In this document: positions 36,169-45,376 of the stretch, one piece after another
How the letters are laid out: the number at the start of each line of letters is the position of its first letter
How positions within the stretch are numbered: the stretch's first letter is position 1
The notes under the pieces: generated by a model
The model's input: only the letters and a program-made list of their open reading frames with translations
Databases searched by the model: none
Told to the model about the DNA's origin: nothing
From: Pseudomonas sp. JM0905a
GTDB lineage: Bacteria > Pseudomonadota > Gammaproteobacteria > Pseudomonadales > Pseudomonadaceae
Length of the DNA: 64,000 nt
Direction: 5' to 3'
Assembly (NCBI RefSeq): GCF_014700075.1
Contig: NZ_JACXBU010000001.1
Span: forward strand, 124,001-188,000
Position numbers and translations under genes: made by a program

Positions 36169-36536
36169 GTTGTTACTTAACAGACCGTACAGCAGGAGGA
36201 GGGCGCGACTTCCTCCTACTCGCATGCAGCCGTGGCATTTGAGCCAGGCAAGACATTCTTGATGCTAGTCGCCTTGGCGCCAAAGGGGCTTGATTCGCTT
36301 GGCTTATGCATCGATCGCCAGATCGGCTCTGCCAGACAAGGGACGTTGTCCCGATGGCAGCCCCCGCAAAGCGGCACCTGGCCGCGTATCTCCTGGCCAA
36401 ACGCGGTTCAGCTAATCCCAAAGCTACACTGAACCCAGAGGCGGTTACTTCCCCTTCGAATGGTTGGACATCCCGCTGCGGTGCGGCATGCATCCCGGCT
36501 ACCGCGATGATGTCTGTCCGCTGGAGGAGCCTGGAG
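36169..36536. other. Gene-free region before the EAL protein
   Basis: About 370 bp. An AGGAGG/CCTCCT inverted pair near 36193-36217 could form a hairpin, without a T-tract. An open frame continues upstream of 36537 to 36306, but it lacks a ribosome site and looks non-coding. Confidence 0.4.
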
Positions 36537-38711
36537 ATGACAACTCGTTCGCTTCGAGGTGTCCGCGACACATCATCAGAACCAGAACTCGACGAGTTTA
36601 CGAGGCTGGCTGCAATCGCCTGCCAGGTACCGATGGCCATGCTGACGCTCCTGGATGACGACCAGGAGCGGTTTGCCTCGAAGCTGGGAGTTGAATGTGG
36701 AGAAATTTCCCGACAGGAATCCTTGAGCGCTGTTGTCGTGGCCTCCAATGAGCTGGTGCACATAGAAGATGCCAGCACCAGTGAGCTTCTCAATCGATGT
36801 GCCCTGGTAGCTGGCCCACCGCACATCAAACTCTTCGCCGGAGTCCCAATCTCCGCTGCCGGGTACCAGGTATCGGGGATGCTTTCAGTGGCAGATATCG
36901 TGCCGAGGAACCTGGGTACCTCACAGGTGGAGGCGCTCCGCTTGCTGGCTCATCAAGTCGAACGCTCACCCGCTTATCAAGTGCGACTGAGCAGTCGCCA
37001 TTACTCCGTTGCCACCGACGCTCCAGTGATTGAAGACCTGCGAGAAAGCCAACGCATCCTGCAAACGTTGATCAGTAATCTCCCGGGTGTGGCATATCGC
37101 TGCCGTAACGATCGCACTTGGAGCGTCGAGCTGATAAGCGAAAGCTGCCTGCAACTAATGGGCTGTTCTGCTTCAGACCTGATCAACAGCATTGTGAGAA
37201 TGGTGGATCTCGTCCATCCAGATGACCTTCCTTCACTCAAGCGAAAGATTTCCAAGGCGCTCCGGGCCAAGACTCCTTACCAATCCACATACCGAATTCG
37301 CACCGTAACAGGTCAGATCAAATGGGTGTGGGAACAGGGATGCGGCGTGTTCTCCAAAGATGGGGAAGTAGTTGCCCTGGAGGGCTTCCTGACTGATATC
37401 AGTGAGCAAAAACGAGCCGAAGAGCATATTCGCAGGATGGCCTACTTCGACGAGCTCACCGGGCTGCCCAATCGACTCTCAATGAGAGACGCCCTGAGTG
37501 CTGCCATCGCTAAATCTAGTGACTCGCATGATCCTCTGGCGTTGCTGCACATCGAGGTCGACAACTTCCGAGAAATTAATGAAACGCTTGGCTACCGAGA
37601 GGGCGATCGGCTTCTGCAGGAAGTTGCTGACAGGTTTAGCGGGGCGGTCGGAGAACAACAAATGGTCGCCCACATTTCCGAGTCGTCCTTCTCGATGTTG
37701 CTGCCAAGGGCCGATGCCAGCCGCGCCATGCTAACAGCGCGGCGTTTGCTATCGACATTGAGCAAGCCCATAGATTTAAGTGGGCTACTGCTTAACACCG
37801 ATTGCAGCATAGGCGTTGCATTGTTCCCGGGTCATGGCAGTGATCCTGATGCCTTGTTGCGGCGTGCAAATGTTGCACGCTATAGCGCTAAACGCGGCAT
37901 TGAGAAGATCGCCATGTTTGCCGGGTCGCTTGATAGCGACAACGCGCAGCGGCTGAGATTGATGACGGAGCTTCGACGCGCAATCGATAGCGATGAATTG
38001 TTCTTGGTGTTTCAACCCAAGGTACATATGCGCTCAGGCGCCGTAAGCGGTGTGGAGGCGCTGGTACGGTGGAGGCATCCTGAGCGAGGACTGATGAGTC
38101 CAGGTCAGTTCATAGCTTTCGCAGAGAGCGCGGGGTTGATTACCGGGTTGACGCACTGGGTATTGAATGCCGCCGTTCGCGAAAGCTATGTGTGGCATGG
38201 ATCAGGTCGGGCCGTTCCAATTGCAGTAAATCTGTCTTCCCACGACCTTCGAGATCCGACGTTCATTGATCGAGTGATGGAATCCCTGGAAACGTGGGGC
38301 GGCAGTCCGGATTGGATACAGTTTGAGTTAACGGAGAGCTGCATCATGGAGGATCTGTCAGCGGCACAGATAGTTCTTGATCAACTCCGTGAAACCGGAT
38401 TCAAGATATTCATCGATGATTTTGGGACAGGATATTCTTCCCTGTCTTATCTGAGAAGACTTCCAGTCGACTATATAAAAATAGATCAGTCGTTTGTGAT
38501 GGATCTGGATGCTAATGAAGAGTCGGCAGCGATCGTTCGATCCATCATCGAGCTTGCCCATAACTTAGGTCTTGAAGTAGTGGCTGAAGGCGTGGAGTCG
38601 AGATCAATCATGGAAATGTTAGAGCGCTGGGGGTGCGAGGAGGCACAGGGGTATTGCATTAGCAAACCTGTCTCGGGGAGAGACTTCCAGTCTTGGAGCT
38701 TTAATCATTAA
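36537..38711 (+). CDS. GAF-PAS-GGDEF-EAL protein, probable c-di-GMP phosphodiesterase
   Basis: A 724-residue cytoplasmic signalling protein with GAF (about 1-150), PAS/PAC (about 170-292), GGDEF (about 297-460) and EAL (about 475-720) domains. The GGDEF signature is replaced by SESSF (381-385), so cyclase activity is very unlikely. The EAL site is intact: E507-A-L, N565, E597, the DDFGTGYSS loop (D627, D628), K648, E684 and Q704. It should therefore hydrolyse c-di-GMP in response to GAF/PAS input. The ATG at 36537 follows GGAGGAG. No partner gene is adjacent, and base composition falls towards its 3' end. Confidence 0.92.
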   Translation: MTTRSLRGVRDTSSEPELDEFTRLAAIACQVPMAMLTLLDDDQERFASKLGVECGEISRQESLSAVVVASNELVHIEDASTSELLNRCALVAGPPHIKLFAGVPISAAGYQVSGMLSVADIVPRNLGTSQVEALRLLAHQVERSPAYQVRLSSRHYSVATDAPVIEDLRESQRILQTLISNLPGVAYRCRNDRTWSVELISESCLQLMGCSASDLINSIVRMVDLVHPDDLPSLKRKISKALRAKTPYQSTYRIRTVTGQIKWVWEQGCGVFSKDGEVVALEGFLTDISEQKRAEEHIRRMAYFDELTGLPNRLSMRDALSAAIAKSSDSHDPLALLHIEVDNFREINETLGYREGDRLLQEVADRFSGAVGEQQMVAHISESSFSMLLPRADASRAMLTARRLLSTLSKPIDLSGLLLNTDCSIGVALFPGHGSDPDALLRRANVARYSAKRGIEKIAMFAGSLDSDNAQRLRLMTELRRAIDSDELFLVFQPKVHMRSGAVSGVEALVRWRHPERGLMSPGQFIAFAESAGLITGLTHWVLNAAVRESYVWHGSGRAVPIAVNLSSHDLRDPTFIDRVMESLETWGGSPDWIQFELTESCIMEDLSAAQIVLDQLRETGFKIFIDDFGTGYSSLSYLRRLPVDYIKIDQSFVMDLDANEESAAIVRSIIELAHNLGLEVVAEGVESRSIMEMLERWGCEEAQGYCISKPVSGRDFQSWSFNH

Positions 38712-39103
38712 GGCGAGTATTAAATGATCGGCGAGTTGAGCACGGAGGCTGGCGCCTTGTGCTGGACATAGCTAGGACCATGGCCACGGGCTTCTAAGCC
38801 CACCGCGCTGATCGCGAAATACTCAGCATATCGGCGATTTTCTCGTGCAGGGGCCGTCCTTGGACAGTTCGGCGATGTCGAAATCTATGCTTTTTGCATG
38901 GGCGAGGCGCACCGGATTTACGTCATCTGCCCCCATCTGGCCCGACGCCGGTAGCAGCTGCGCCGTGATAGCCGCTGGTCAGCTTCGATCACGGAAGGCT
39001 TCAATTTTATAGCGGCAGCTAATGGCCGATTCTGTTGAAAAAGTCTGCTTGTCAGAAGTGGTAGGGGCGACTCACAGCAACGAAGGACGAAAGGATTTCC
39101 GGC
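38712..39103. repeat. Left edge of defence island with IS-end relic
   Basis: About 390 bp without a gene, holding GGCCGATTCTGTTGAAAAA at 39024-39042. This is the same end sequence found twice, inverted, around 16948-17120. It marks a plausible recombination or insertion scar between the EAL gene and the defence genes. No tRNA or integrase is present. Confidence 0.35.
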
Positions 39104-40912
39104 TCAGCCTGTTGTCGCGTCGGGAACCTCGCTGCCTCCCCAAAGAAGCTCAAGGTCGACGTCCTCACTGGCTGGCTGTTTATCATTTGGCAGACGGTCT
39201 ACCTGGATCACCATAGGTAGGTCGAAGGCTGTTCCCGTCACCACGCAACATCCTTGGGCGAGGCCAGGGATGAGTCCACGAGAAAGCTTGTCTAACGTGG
39301 AAATCGTGTTGTCGATTAAGAAGAGGTCTCGGTCATTAACGAGGCGATGGATAAAGAAATTATGCAGTTGTGAAACGATTGTGGGAGAGATGTCCGCTGG
39401 ACGCTGGCTTGCAACCGTCACGAACATACCGAACTTGCGCCCCTCCTTAATGATTTCCTCAAACTGTTCGAGACGATAGTCCTTCCAGCCTTCAGTCTCT
39501 CGAGTGGACTGCTGAGACAAGATATTATGAGCCTCATCAATGATCAGGTGAACGGTCCGGTCAGGCGGTGTAGCAACAGTGAGTTTGTGCGCATTGTAAT
39601 AGTGCTTCGCAAATAGTAACGGAAGAACCTTCTTGGTTTCGTTATTACATCGTCTAAGAGAAATGACCGTCAGAGGTTTTTCTTCAGGGAGGGCCTCTGC
39701 AACGTTCAGTACCCTGCGCAGACTGGTAAGCGATGACTCGACGCGTTTGAGCAATGGTTGAATATGCTCGAACTGCACATAGCCCGCGATGAGGTCCGAG
39801 ATCAACTGAAGATTGACGCGGACAATCAATTGATCGAACACATCAAGGCCGATGGTATCGAGAGTGTTGACAGTTGGCTCGATTAGGGCTGCATACGTGT
39901 TGCCATCGGGATCAAAGAACGCACCACGGCCAACGAAGCGCGCTTGTCTTGTATGCCAATTGATGTCCTTGAGCAGTTCTTCGAGCGCCGTGTTGTTCAT
40001 CCGTCTTGCAACGGTTCGCATCAAGTCCAGCGTCGCCGGTCTGACTTCGCCAGCGCAAAACGCAGCGCGGAACTTGCTCTTGGCGTATGCAGCAAGGGAT
40101 CCGGGATTCGTTTCGTACTTCTTCTTGCCGGTGATGACCCGGTTCAGGAACGGGCGCTGGGTATTGGTAGTGGCTTGGAAGAGCAGGGACAGTGTTTCGA
40201 GGTCCCAGAACTCCTCTGGCGCAAGCGGGAAGCGAGCATCTGCCGCCTGAGGGTCAGGTTCACGTTGGGTCGACAGTAGGAAGACCTGCTTAGATGCCGC
40301 TGGAGCCAACTGTCCACCGCAGTACTCGCCATTAAAGTCCAAGACGACAAACCGGCTCTTGCCAGTGATGAATGGCAGCTTCTGCTCGAAGAGGACCGTG
40401 TACAGCTTGGCCAGCGTATTAGATTTACCGCTCCCTGTGTTACCGAAGATGCCAACGTGACTATTGAAAAGGCGTCTCCACGGAAGCCCGACACTAATCT
40501 CTTCCTTGAGCATGCGCCCAATCTTGAACTCACTACCGGAGGCCATTCGTTCGAAAATGGATCGAATCCGCTCTTCGGGAAGCAAGAACGCCGCGTCTTG
40601 AATCATTGGCAAATACTTGATGCCTTGGGCGAATCCGTCCCGATCGAAGAAACCAATTGGTCGGACTTCAACCTTCCTGACGAAGTTCGCTCTGCCGCCA
40701 GAGGTCTCCACACGGGTTTCATCGAGGTACTCGCCTTCAACCATGCAGACGATGTCACGAAAGCCTCTCTGGATAGTAAGGTACTCGCGGATCGACACTC
40801 CCCTGTACTTTTCGCCGTCGTAGAACAAGGTCTCCTTGCTGGATTGATCGTCGATTTTGAGGATGACCTTGGTCCCATGCACGGCGATTACTTCGCCAAC
40901 GCGAATGCTCAT
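39104..40912 (-). CDS. HerA-type ATPase of a SIR2-HerA defence system
   Basis: A 602-residue FtsK/HerA-superfamily motor. The N-terminal beta-barrel (HAS-like, about 1-110) is followed by an ATPase core with Walker A GNTGSGKS (157-164), Walker B LIIDEAH (456-462) and a distal VASQRPADI sensor region. HerA ATPases form hexamers that move DNA or scaffold effectors. Its start overlaps the SIR2 stop by 4 bp (ATGA), so the two are co-translated. SIR2-HerA pairs are an established anti-phage system in which the complex depletes NAD+ on infection. Transcription is leftward into the IS-like scar. Confidence 0.92.
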   Translation of the reverse strand: MSIRVGEVIAVHGTKVILKIDDQSSKETLFYDGEKYRGVSIREYLTIQRGFRDIVCMVEGEYLDETRVETSGGRANFVRKVEVRPIGFFDRDGFAQGIKYLPMIQDAAFLLPEERIRSIFERMASGSEFKIGRMLKEEISVGLPWRRLFNSHVGIFGNTGSGKSNTLAKLYTVLFEQKLPFITGKSRFVVLDFNGEYCGGQLAPAASKQVFLLSTQREPDPQAADARFPLAPEEFWDLETLSLLFQATTNTQRPFLNRVITGKKKYETNPGSLAAYAKSKFRAAFCAGEVRPATLDLMRTVARRMNNTALEELLKDINWHTRQARFVGRGAFFDPDGNTYAALIEPTVNTLDTIGLDVFDQLIVRVNLQLISDLIAGYVQFEHIQPLLKRVESSLTSLRRVLNVAEALPEEKPLTVISLRRCNNETKKVLPLLFAKHYYNAHKLTVATPPDRTVHLIIDEAHNILSQQSTRETEGWKDYRLEQFEEIIKEGRKFGMFVTVASQRPADISPTIVSQLHNFFIHRLVNDRDLFLIDNTISTLDKLSRGLIPGLAQGCCVVTGTAFDLPMVIQVDRLPNDKQPASEDVDLELLWGGSEVPDATTG

Positions 40913-42102
40913 GCCATGTTCTCTGCGGGAGCCGATGCGTCGGGAGTAAGGGGGGCCGCGGTCGCTTCTTGAGCAGCCCCCAACGCGACAGCCCTAGTCG
41001 TCGATGGCCAAGCCAGAACCTTCTTGTTGAACGCGGTGAAGTCCAAGAAGCCTTCGTCCAGTGCTAAGCACCGTACATTCCTATGGCCCTTGAACTTATC
41101 GCTCAACGCTTCCTGGTCGGCCTGGTTGAAGCAGCAGACAAAGACCTGAAGTCCGGGATTCGACAGCGATCGCATCACCAGATTGAGGATGTGCTCATCA
41201 GCGAATGAAAAGCCGAAGGTGATCAACACCGCATTCGGCTTCTCCAGTTCGTAGCTCAACAGCCGGAGCATCTGGTAGTAATGCTCCTCGTAGACCGTTT
41301 CGTGAAACTTCCACTTCGTAGGGTTCACGATGGGGATCTGCTCATACCTTGTCCAAAACTCCGTCAGTTCTTCTGGAGTGAAGCCCGGGTCCTCCAAACC
41401 ATCAAGCACTGCCTCGGCGCTCTCGAGTGTTTCGGAAAATGGTTGTAGGCGCAGTAGATCGGCAGCGCTTAGTAGAGGCTGGTGCTCTGACGCGTTGTAC
41501 TCAACGTGGATTCCGCCGTCTGACTTGCTCCAGTACACAGAGCCGTGTAGATGGATAAGGTTGATCTGCGGAATGCTGCTCTGGTGTCGCCCGAATACCC
41601 CAGTCTCACAAAGGAACGTGCTGAAATTTCTTGCCTGCAGGATTCGTTTGCTGAATCCACGGGTGCCATCGTTGAGAACAAAATCAATGTGTCCACGTTG
41701 CAAGATTTCGTCTGCAGCGAGAGGAAAGCATCCGTCATAGTTCGTCGTGAAGATGTTGCACCGACGGTCAAGCGGCTTCCGGCGCTGTAGCATTGCAAGA
41801 ACGGTCGAAAGGAAGATGCGATAGTTCTCTATAACCTGCCTTCCCTCCTCCGTTGCAGCCGTAGCCGCGATGCTGAGAACCTCTGCTGGTCGGATACACG
41901 ACGCGTAGTAGTGCATGAACAGCGGTATCAATCGGCTGTCCTTTTCCTTCTCAAACTGCGTCGCCAACTCCTCCAGTGTGCAGCTGTCGCCGCCAGCCTC
42001 TCGTGTAATTCCCAACCGAAGAGTGGGTAAGAGGCCATACGAGGCCCCAGAGCCGAAAAGGAAATTGATGTCCTTGTCGTAGATGTCACCTATCGAGATC
42101 AT
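40909..42102 (-). CDS. SIR2-family NADase effector (SIR2-HerA defence)
   Basis: A 397-residue SIR2-domain protein. Seen: the NAD-binding FGSGAS (16-21), TTNYD (119-123) and the catalytic-His region LIHLHGSVYW (His186), then a C-terminal ALITFGFSFADEHIL-like segment typical of the SIR2_2 group (reads NAVLITFGFSFADEHI). In phage defence these hydrolyse NAD+ rather than deacetylate proteins. The ATG at 42102 has AAGGGA directly upstream; an in-frame upstream extension to 42159 has no ribosome site. It is first in the two-gene operon with HerA, divergent from the MvaT-like gene. Confidence 0.92.
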   Translation of the reverse strand: MISIGDIYDKDINFLFGSGASYGLLPTLRLGITREAGGDSCTLEELATQFEKEKDSRLIPLFMHYYASCIRPAEVLSIAATAATEEGRQVIENYRIFLSTVLAMLQRRKPLDRRCNIFTTNYDGCFPLAADEILQRGHIDFVLNDGTRGFSKRILQARNFSTFLCETGVFGRHQSSIPQINLIHLHGSVYWSKSDGGIHVEYNASEHQPLLSAADLLRLQPFSETLESAEAVLDGLEDPGFTPEELTEFWTRYEQIPIVNPTKWKFHETVYEEHYYQMLRLLSYELEKPNAVLITFGFSFADEHILNLVMRSLSNPGLQVFVCCFNQADQEALSDKFKGHRNVRCLALDEGFLDFTAFNKKVLAWPSTTRAVALGAAQEATAAPLTPDASAPAENMA

Positions 42103-42308
42103 TTCCCTTCTCGCAACGGTCTGGTTTGAATGATGTGCATGGTGCCGGGGGCTGCGCACATCCGTGTACTCGTGTGATCTTTTTGCAAATTCTACCAGCG
42201 CTCCGCTTGTGAGCTGCGCTGTCAGTTTGTTGCGAATATCGAGTCCTAGAATGAGTCGTCTTGGATCTCGGCTTCTATCTAGGGAGGGACTTCGATCTTC
42301 TGTAACAG

Positions 42309-42351
42309 AGAATAATTTCGTGCAATGCTATGCACCTGCAAGAATAATTTC
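42309..42351. promoter_or_regulatory. Repeat pair in the SIR2/MvaT-like divergent promoter
   Basis: Two exact direct repeats AGAATAATTTC (42309-42319 and 42341-42351), 32 bp apart or about three helical turns, flank an inverted repeat GTGCA-N6-TGCAC at 42320-42335. The region is AT-rich and lies just before the MvaT-like start and 207 bp from the SIR2 start. It is a good candidate for binding by the MvaT-like protein or by another regulator. Confidence 0.5.
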
Positions 42352-42374
42352 TCAAATGATGAGGTCGTCTCTAT

Positions 42375-42731
42375 ATGTCAAAACTCGCAGAATTCAAAGC
42401 TCTTGAGGCCCAGCTAGCAGAACAGCTGAAGCAGCTGGACGCCCTGAAAAATGATGAAGGGCTAAAGCGTGAAATCGAGTTCGAATCAAAGCTGCGTGCG
42501 CTGATGGCCGAATATGGCATGAGCTTGCGCGGCATCATGACCCTGCTTGACCCGCAGCCAGTTGCTAAAGCTGAACAAAAAGTGACTGGCAATCGTCGCG
42601 AGCGCCAAGTGAAAACATACAAGAATCCGCACACCGGCGAAATCGTCCAGACCAAGGGGGGGAACCACAAAGTCCTCAAGACCTGGAAGGCCGAATTCGG
42701 GGCAAACGTCGTTGAGGGTTGGCTGCAATAA
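42375..42731 (+). CDS. MvaT-family H-NS-like nucleoid protein
   Basis: A 118-residue homologue of Pseudomonas MvaT/MvaU. The N-terminal coiled-coil oligomerisation region (about 1-60, LAEFKALEAQLAEQLKQLDAL) is joined by a linker to the DNA-binding domain VKTYKNPHTGEIVQTKGGNHK (about 78-105), which carries the family's signature. MvaT proteins coat AT-rich DNA and silence foreign genes. An island-borne copy next to a NAD-depleting defence pair could keep those genes quiet. It could instead interfere with, or stand in for, the chromosomal MvaT. It is a solo gene, divergent from SIR2-HerA. Confidence 0.9.
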   Translation: MSKLAEFKALEAQLAEQLKQLDALKNDEGLKREIEFESKLRALMAEYGMSLRGIMTLLDPQPVAKAEQKVTGNRRERQVKTYKNPHTGEIVQTKGGNHKVLKTWKAEFGANVVEGWLQ

Positions 42732-42809
42732 CCGGAATCTCGGCCGGCGCCACTAAGACGAAGAGGGCGGTTTCTCGCTCTCTCTCCTCTATACCGATCT
42801 CTCCGTGAT

Positions 42810-43741
42810 TCAGGTCGGATGGGTGATGTTCCAGCCTTGCCCCATCAGCGCCGTCTTGCACTCTTCGGTTACTCGTTCAGCGTTCACGGCCAAGCAGAGG
42901 AAACTGGTCGGACGTGACATGCCGACATACAGATTCCGGAACTGAGATAACTGGCTTTCAGGCATCCTCGCTGCTCGTGCGCGGAGCCCTGCAATCACCG
43001 GCAAAGCTACTTCCATATCGAAACGCCGGCTCGGATGGCCCAGAGACTCAAGTACGAGGGTGGCCAAGTGAGTTTCGCCTTTCATCGAGGCCAGACTGCC
43101 AACTTGGATGTCGAGTCGGCGACCATGCCGCTCAACCGGGCAAAAAGTATGCTGCTCCTCCGAAGCAGGAGGGGCGCCCGGCTCCAAGAAACCGGCAATG
43201 CTGTGAACGCATCCATAGTCATGTTCTCCGGCAGCAGGGGCCGTAGCCGGTCAAAAAGCATGGCTGCGGTAGCGCGTCGCCCTTCCTCGATGGTCACAGA
43301 CTCCCTGTCCATGGACTAATCGCGCAGCAACCAGCGAAAGCCCGCAACGTCTCATCTAAATCTCCCAACTTGCGAAGCAAGTGGTAATCGGCCTTCAGGT
43401 CACGAACCACCTCCGCACTGGCAGCGCGCAGCACGATGAACAACGCTCGACGAACCTCATCTACACGTCCAGTAAGGGACGGATCTCCCGTCCTTCTAGA
43501 TCCCGCCAGTAACGACCAGAAGCGCTCTAGTCTCAAGCCAGGAGCATGAGAGGCAGCATTGACGGGCCAGCAATCCAGGAGAGTTCTGCCGGCAATGTGT
43601 GTCTCACCGCATCGCCTTGCTTCCGGGCACATAAGGGCGATCTTGTTGCCTGGGGCGACTGGTAGTAGACCCATCTCAGCCATCCCATCAGCAATCTCGT
43701 CGGAGCGAATACTTCCCACGCTATTCGGACCAATGTCATAG
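42810..43741 (-). pseudogene. Decayed UvrD-like helicase (C-terminal remnant)
   Basis: Three overlapping leftward frames carry successive pieces of a superfamily 1 helicase: 43294-43719, then 43082-43312 (EEGRRATAAMLFDRLRPLL), then 42810-43187. The last holds the helicase motif V/VI region IQVGSLASMKGETHLATLVLE and QFRNLYVGMSRPTSFLCLAV. At least two frameshifts separate them, and the N-terminal ATPase half is missing. The style resembles UvrD-like helicases paired with nucleases in defence loci such as GajB of Gabija. It is probably the ruin of an older defence system. Confidence 0.7.
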
Positions 43742-43783
43742 TGCGATCATCTACATTGCCCCACAAAACAGACAGGGATCGTT

Positions 43784-45346
43784 ATGGCAGCTCCAGATTT
43801 TCGACTAGTCGCCTCGGCCAATAGTGACGACAGCGGACATTTCGACGATGTTGGAGCCATTCGCAAAACGATCACGCCAGAAGTCGTGATTGCGTTGTGT
43901 GGACCGATGGGAACGCCACTCCACGAAGTGGCAGAGACGTTCCAGTCGCTGCTTACCGGGACCGATTACGGCTACCAAGAAGTCAACATCATCAAGCTCA
44001 GCGATGAAATTAGGGCCCATACCAAACCTCCTGTGGAGCGATCGATCCTTAAGTTGATCGAAGCAGGAAATCAGCTGCGGCAGCAGTATGGGAATGAAAT
44101 TCTTGCTCGATTTGCTATCAGGAAGATCACCCTAGCGCGGGAAGCTGCCCAAAAGGAGGCGGAGGACCGTAGAGAGCCGGACCTTTTTGATGACCAAGAA
44201 GGTGCAATTGTTCCGAAGGTAACTCCGCGGTATTGCCACATCATCGATTCGGTAAAGCATATTGATGAGCTTCGCCTGCTGCGCTCCGTCTACGGCGATA
44301 TGCTGCACGTGGTCGGCGTCTACTCACCCATAGAGCTTCGTATCGCTAGGCTTGAGCGCATTAAAGGACCGGAAGATCAGATTCATGCCTTGATTGATCG
44401 GGACTCCGGAGAGGAGGTCGATTACGGTCAACGGGTCGAAGACACATTCCCCCAAGCCGACTTTTTCTTGCGAGTCGATAAGACTACAGATACACACCGA
44501 CGAGGGCGGGTTAAGCGTTTCCTTGACCTCATGCTTGGAACAGTCATAGCGACTCCCACGCTGAATGAGCGCGCCATGTACGCCGCGTTCTCTGCCGCAC
44601 GCAATTCAGCGTGCCTTTCAAGGCAGGTTGGGGCTGCAATCACCAGTTCCGAAGGAGAGATTCTCGCAACCGGATGGAACGACGTACCGAAAGCTTTCGG
44701 TGGTCTTTACCAGACTGAGGCGTATGGCAGCTCGCCCGACGAGGATCGTCGATGCTGGAATCTCAACGGCGGTCTCTGCTCAAACGATCAGGAGAAGAAG
44801 GTCATTTCGGATGTCATCGTTGACTTGCTGATCAAGGAGGGGCTCATCGCTGAATCCCAGAAGGAAGCAGCCTTCACCGTAATTCGGAAAAAATCCCAGC
44901 TAAAGAGCCTCATTGAATTCTCACGTGCCGTTCACGCCGAGATGCACGCCTTGCTTAACGCAGGGGCGACTGATGGTGGAAAGATTCGAGACGGGAAACT
45001 GTACGTCACCACTTACCCTTGCCACTCATGCGCACGGCATTTGGTCGCGGCTGGTGTGCGGGAGGTCTATTTCCTAGAGCCGTATCGCAAGAGTCTAGCT
45101 ACCAAGCTCCATGAGGATGCTATAACTGAAAACGAAAGCGATACAGACAAGGTGAGAGTGATGCCGTTTGACGGTGTGGCACCATCCCGTTTCCTGCGGT
45201 TTTTCTCGGCACACCCCAGTGGTCGGAAAGACAGCAGTGGGAAGATGTACACGCGCGATGCGCATCCTGTCGCCTCGATCACAATGGAAGCTCTACCGAC
45301 CCTTGAAGCGCTCGTTGTCCAAGCACTAAACTCCCGCGGCATTTGA
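43784..45346 (+). CDS. Anti-phage dCTP deaminase (AvcD-like)
   Basis: A 520-residue two-domain protein. The N-terminal half (about 30-255) is a P-loop-kinase-like domain beginning VVIALCGPMGTPLHEVAETF. It lacks a standard Gly-Lys-Ser/Thr. The C-terminal half is a zinc deaminase with HAE (384-386) and PCHSC (412-416), preceded by an insert with CWNLNGGLC. This architecture matches phage-defence dCTP deaminases that empty the dCTP/dTTP pool during infection. In AvcID systems an upstream RNA, AvcI, keeps the enzyme off. The ATG at 43784 has AGGGA upstream. Only 42 bp separate it from the helicase remnant. Confidence 0.92.
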   Translation: MAAPDFRLVASANSDDSGHFDDVGAIRKTITPEVVIALCGPMGTPLHEVAETFQSLLTGTDYGYQEVNIIKLSDEIRAHTKPPVERSILKLIEAGNQLRQQYGNEILARFAIRKITLAREAAQKEAEDRREPDLFDDQEGAIVPKVTPRYCHIIDSVKHIDELRLLRSVYGDMLHVVGVYSPIELRIARLERIKGPEDQIHALIDRDSGEEVDYGQRVEDTFPQADFFLRVDKTTDTHRRGRVKRFLDLMLGTVIATPTLNERAMYAAFSAARNSACLSRQVGAAITSSEGEILATGWNDVPKAFGGLYQTEAYGSSPDEDRRCWNLNGGLCSNDQEKKVISDVIVDLLIKEGLIAESQKEAAFTVIRKKSQLKSLIEFSRAVHAEMHALLNAGATDGGKIRDGKLYVTTYPCHSCARHLVAAGVREVYFLEPYRKSLATKLHEDAITENESDTDKVRVMPFDGVAPSRFLRFFSAHPSGRKDSSGKMYTRDAHPVASITMEALPTLEALVVQALNSRGI

Positions 45347-45376
45347 GCGGCGACGAGTTACAGAGGAGGCGTCCAC

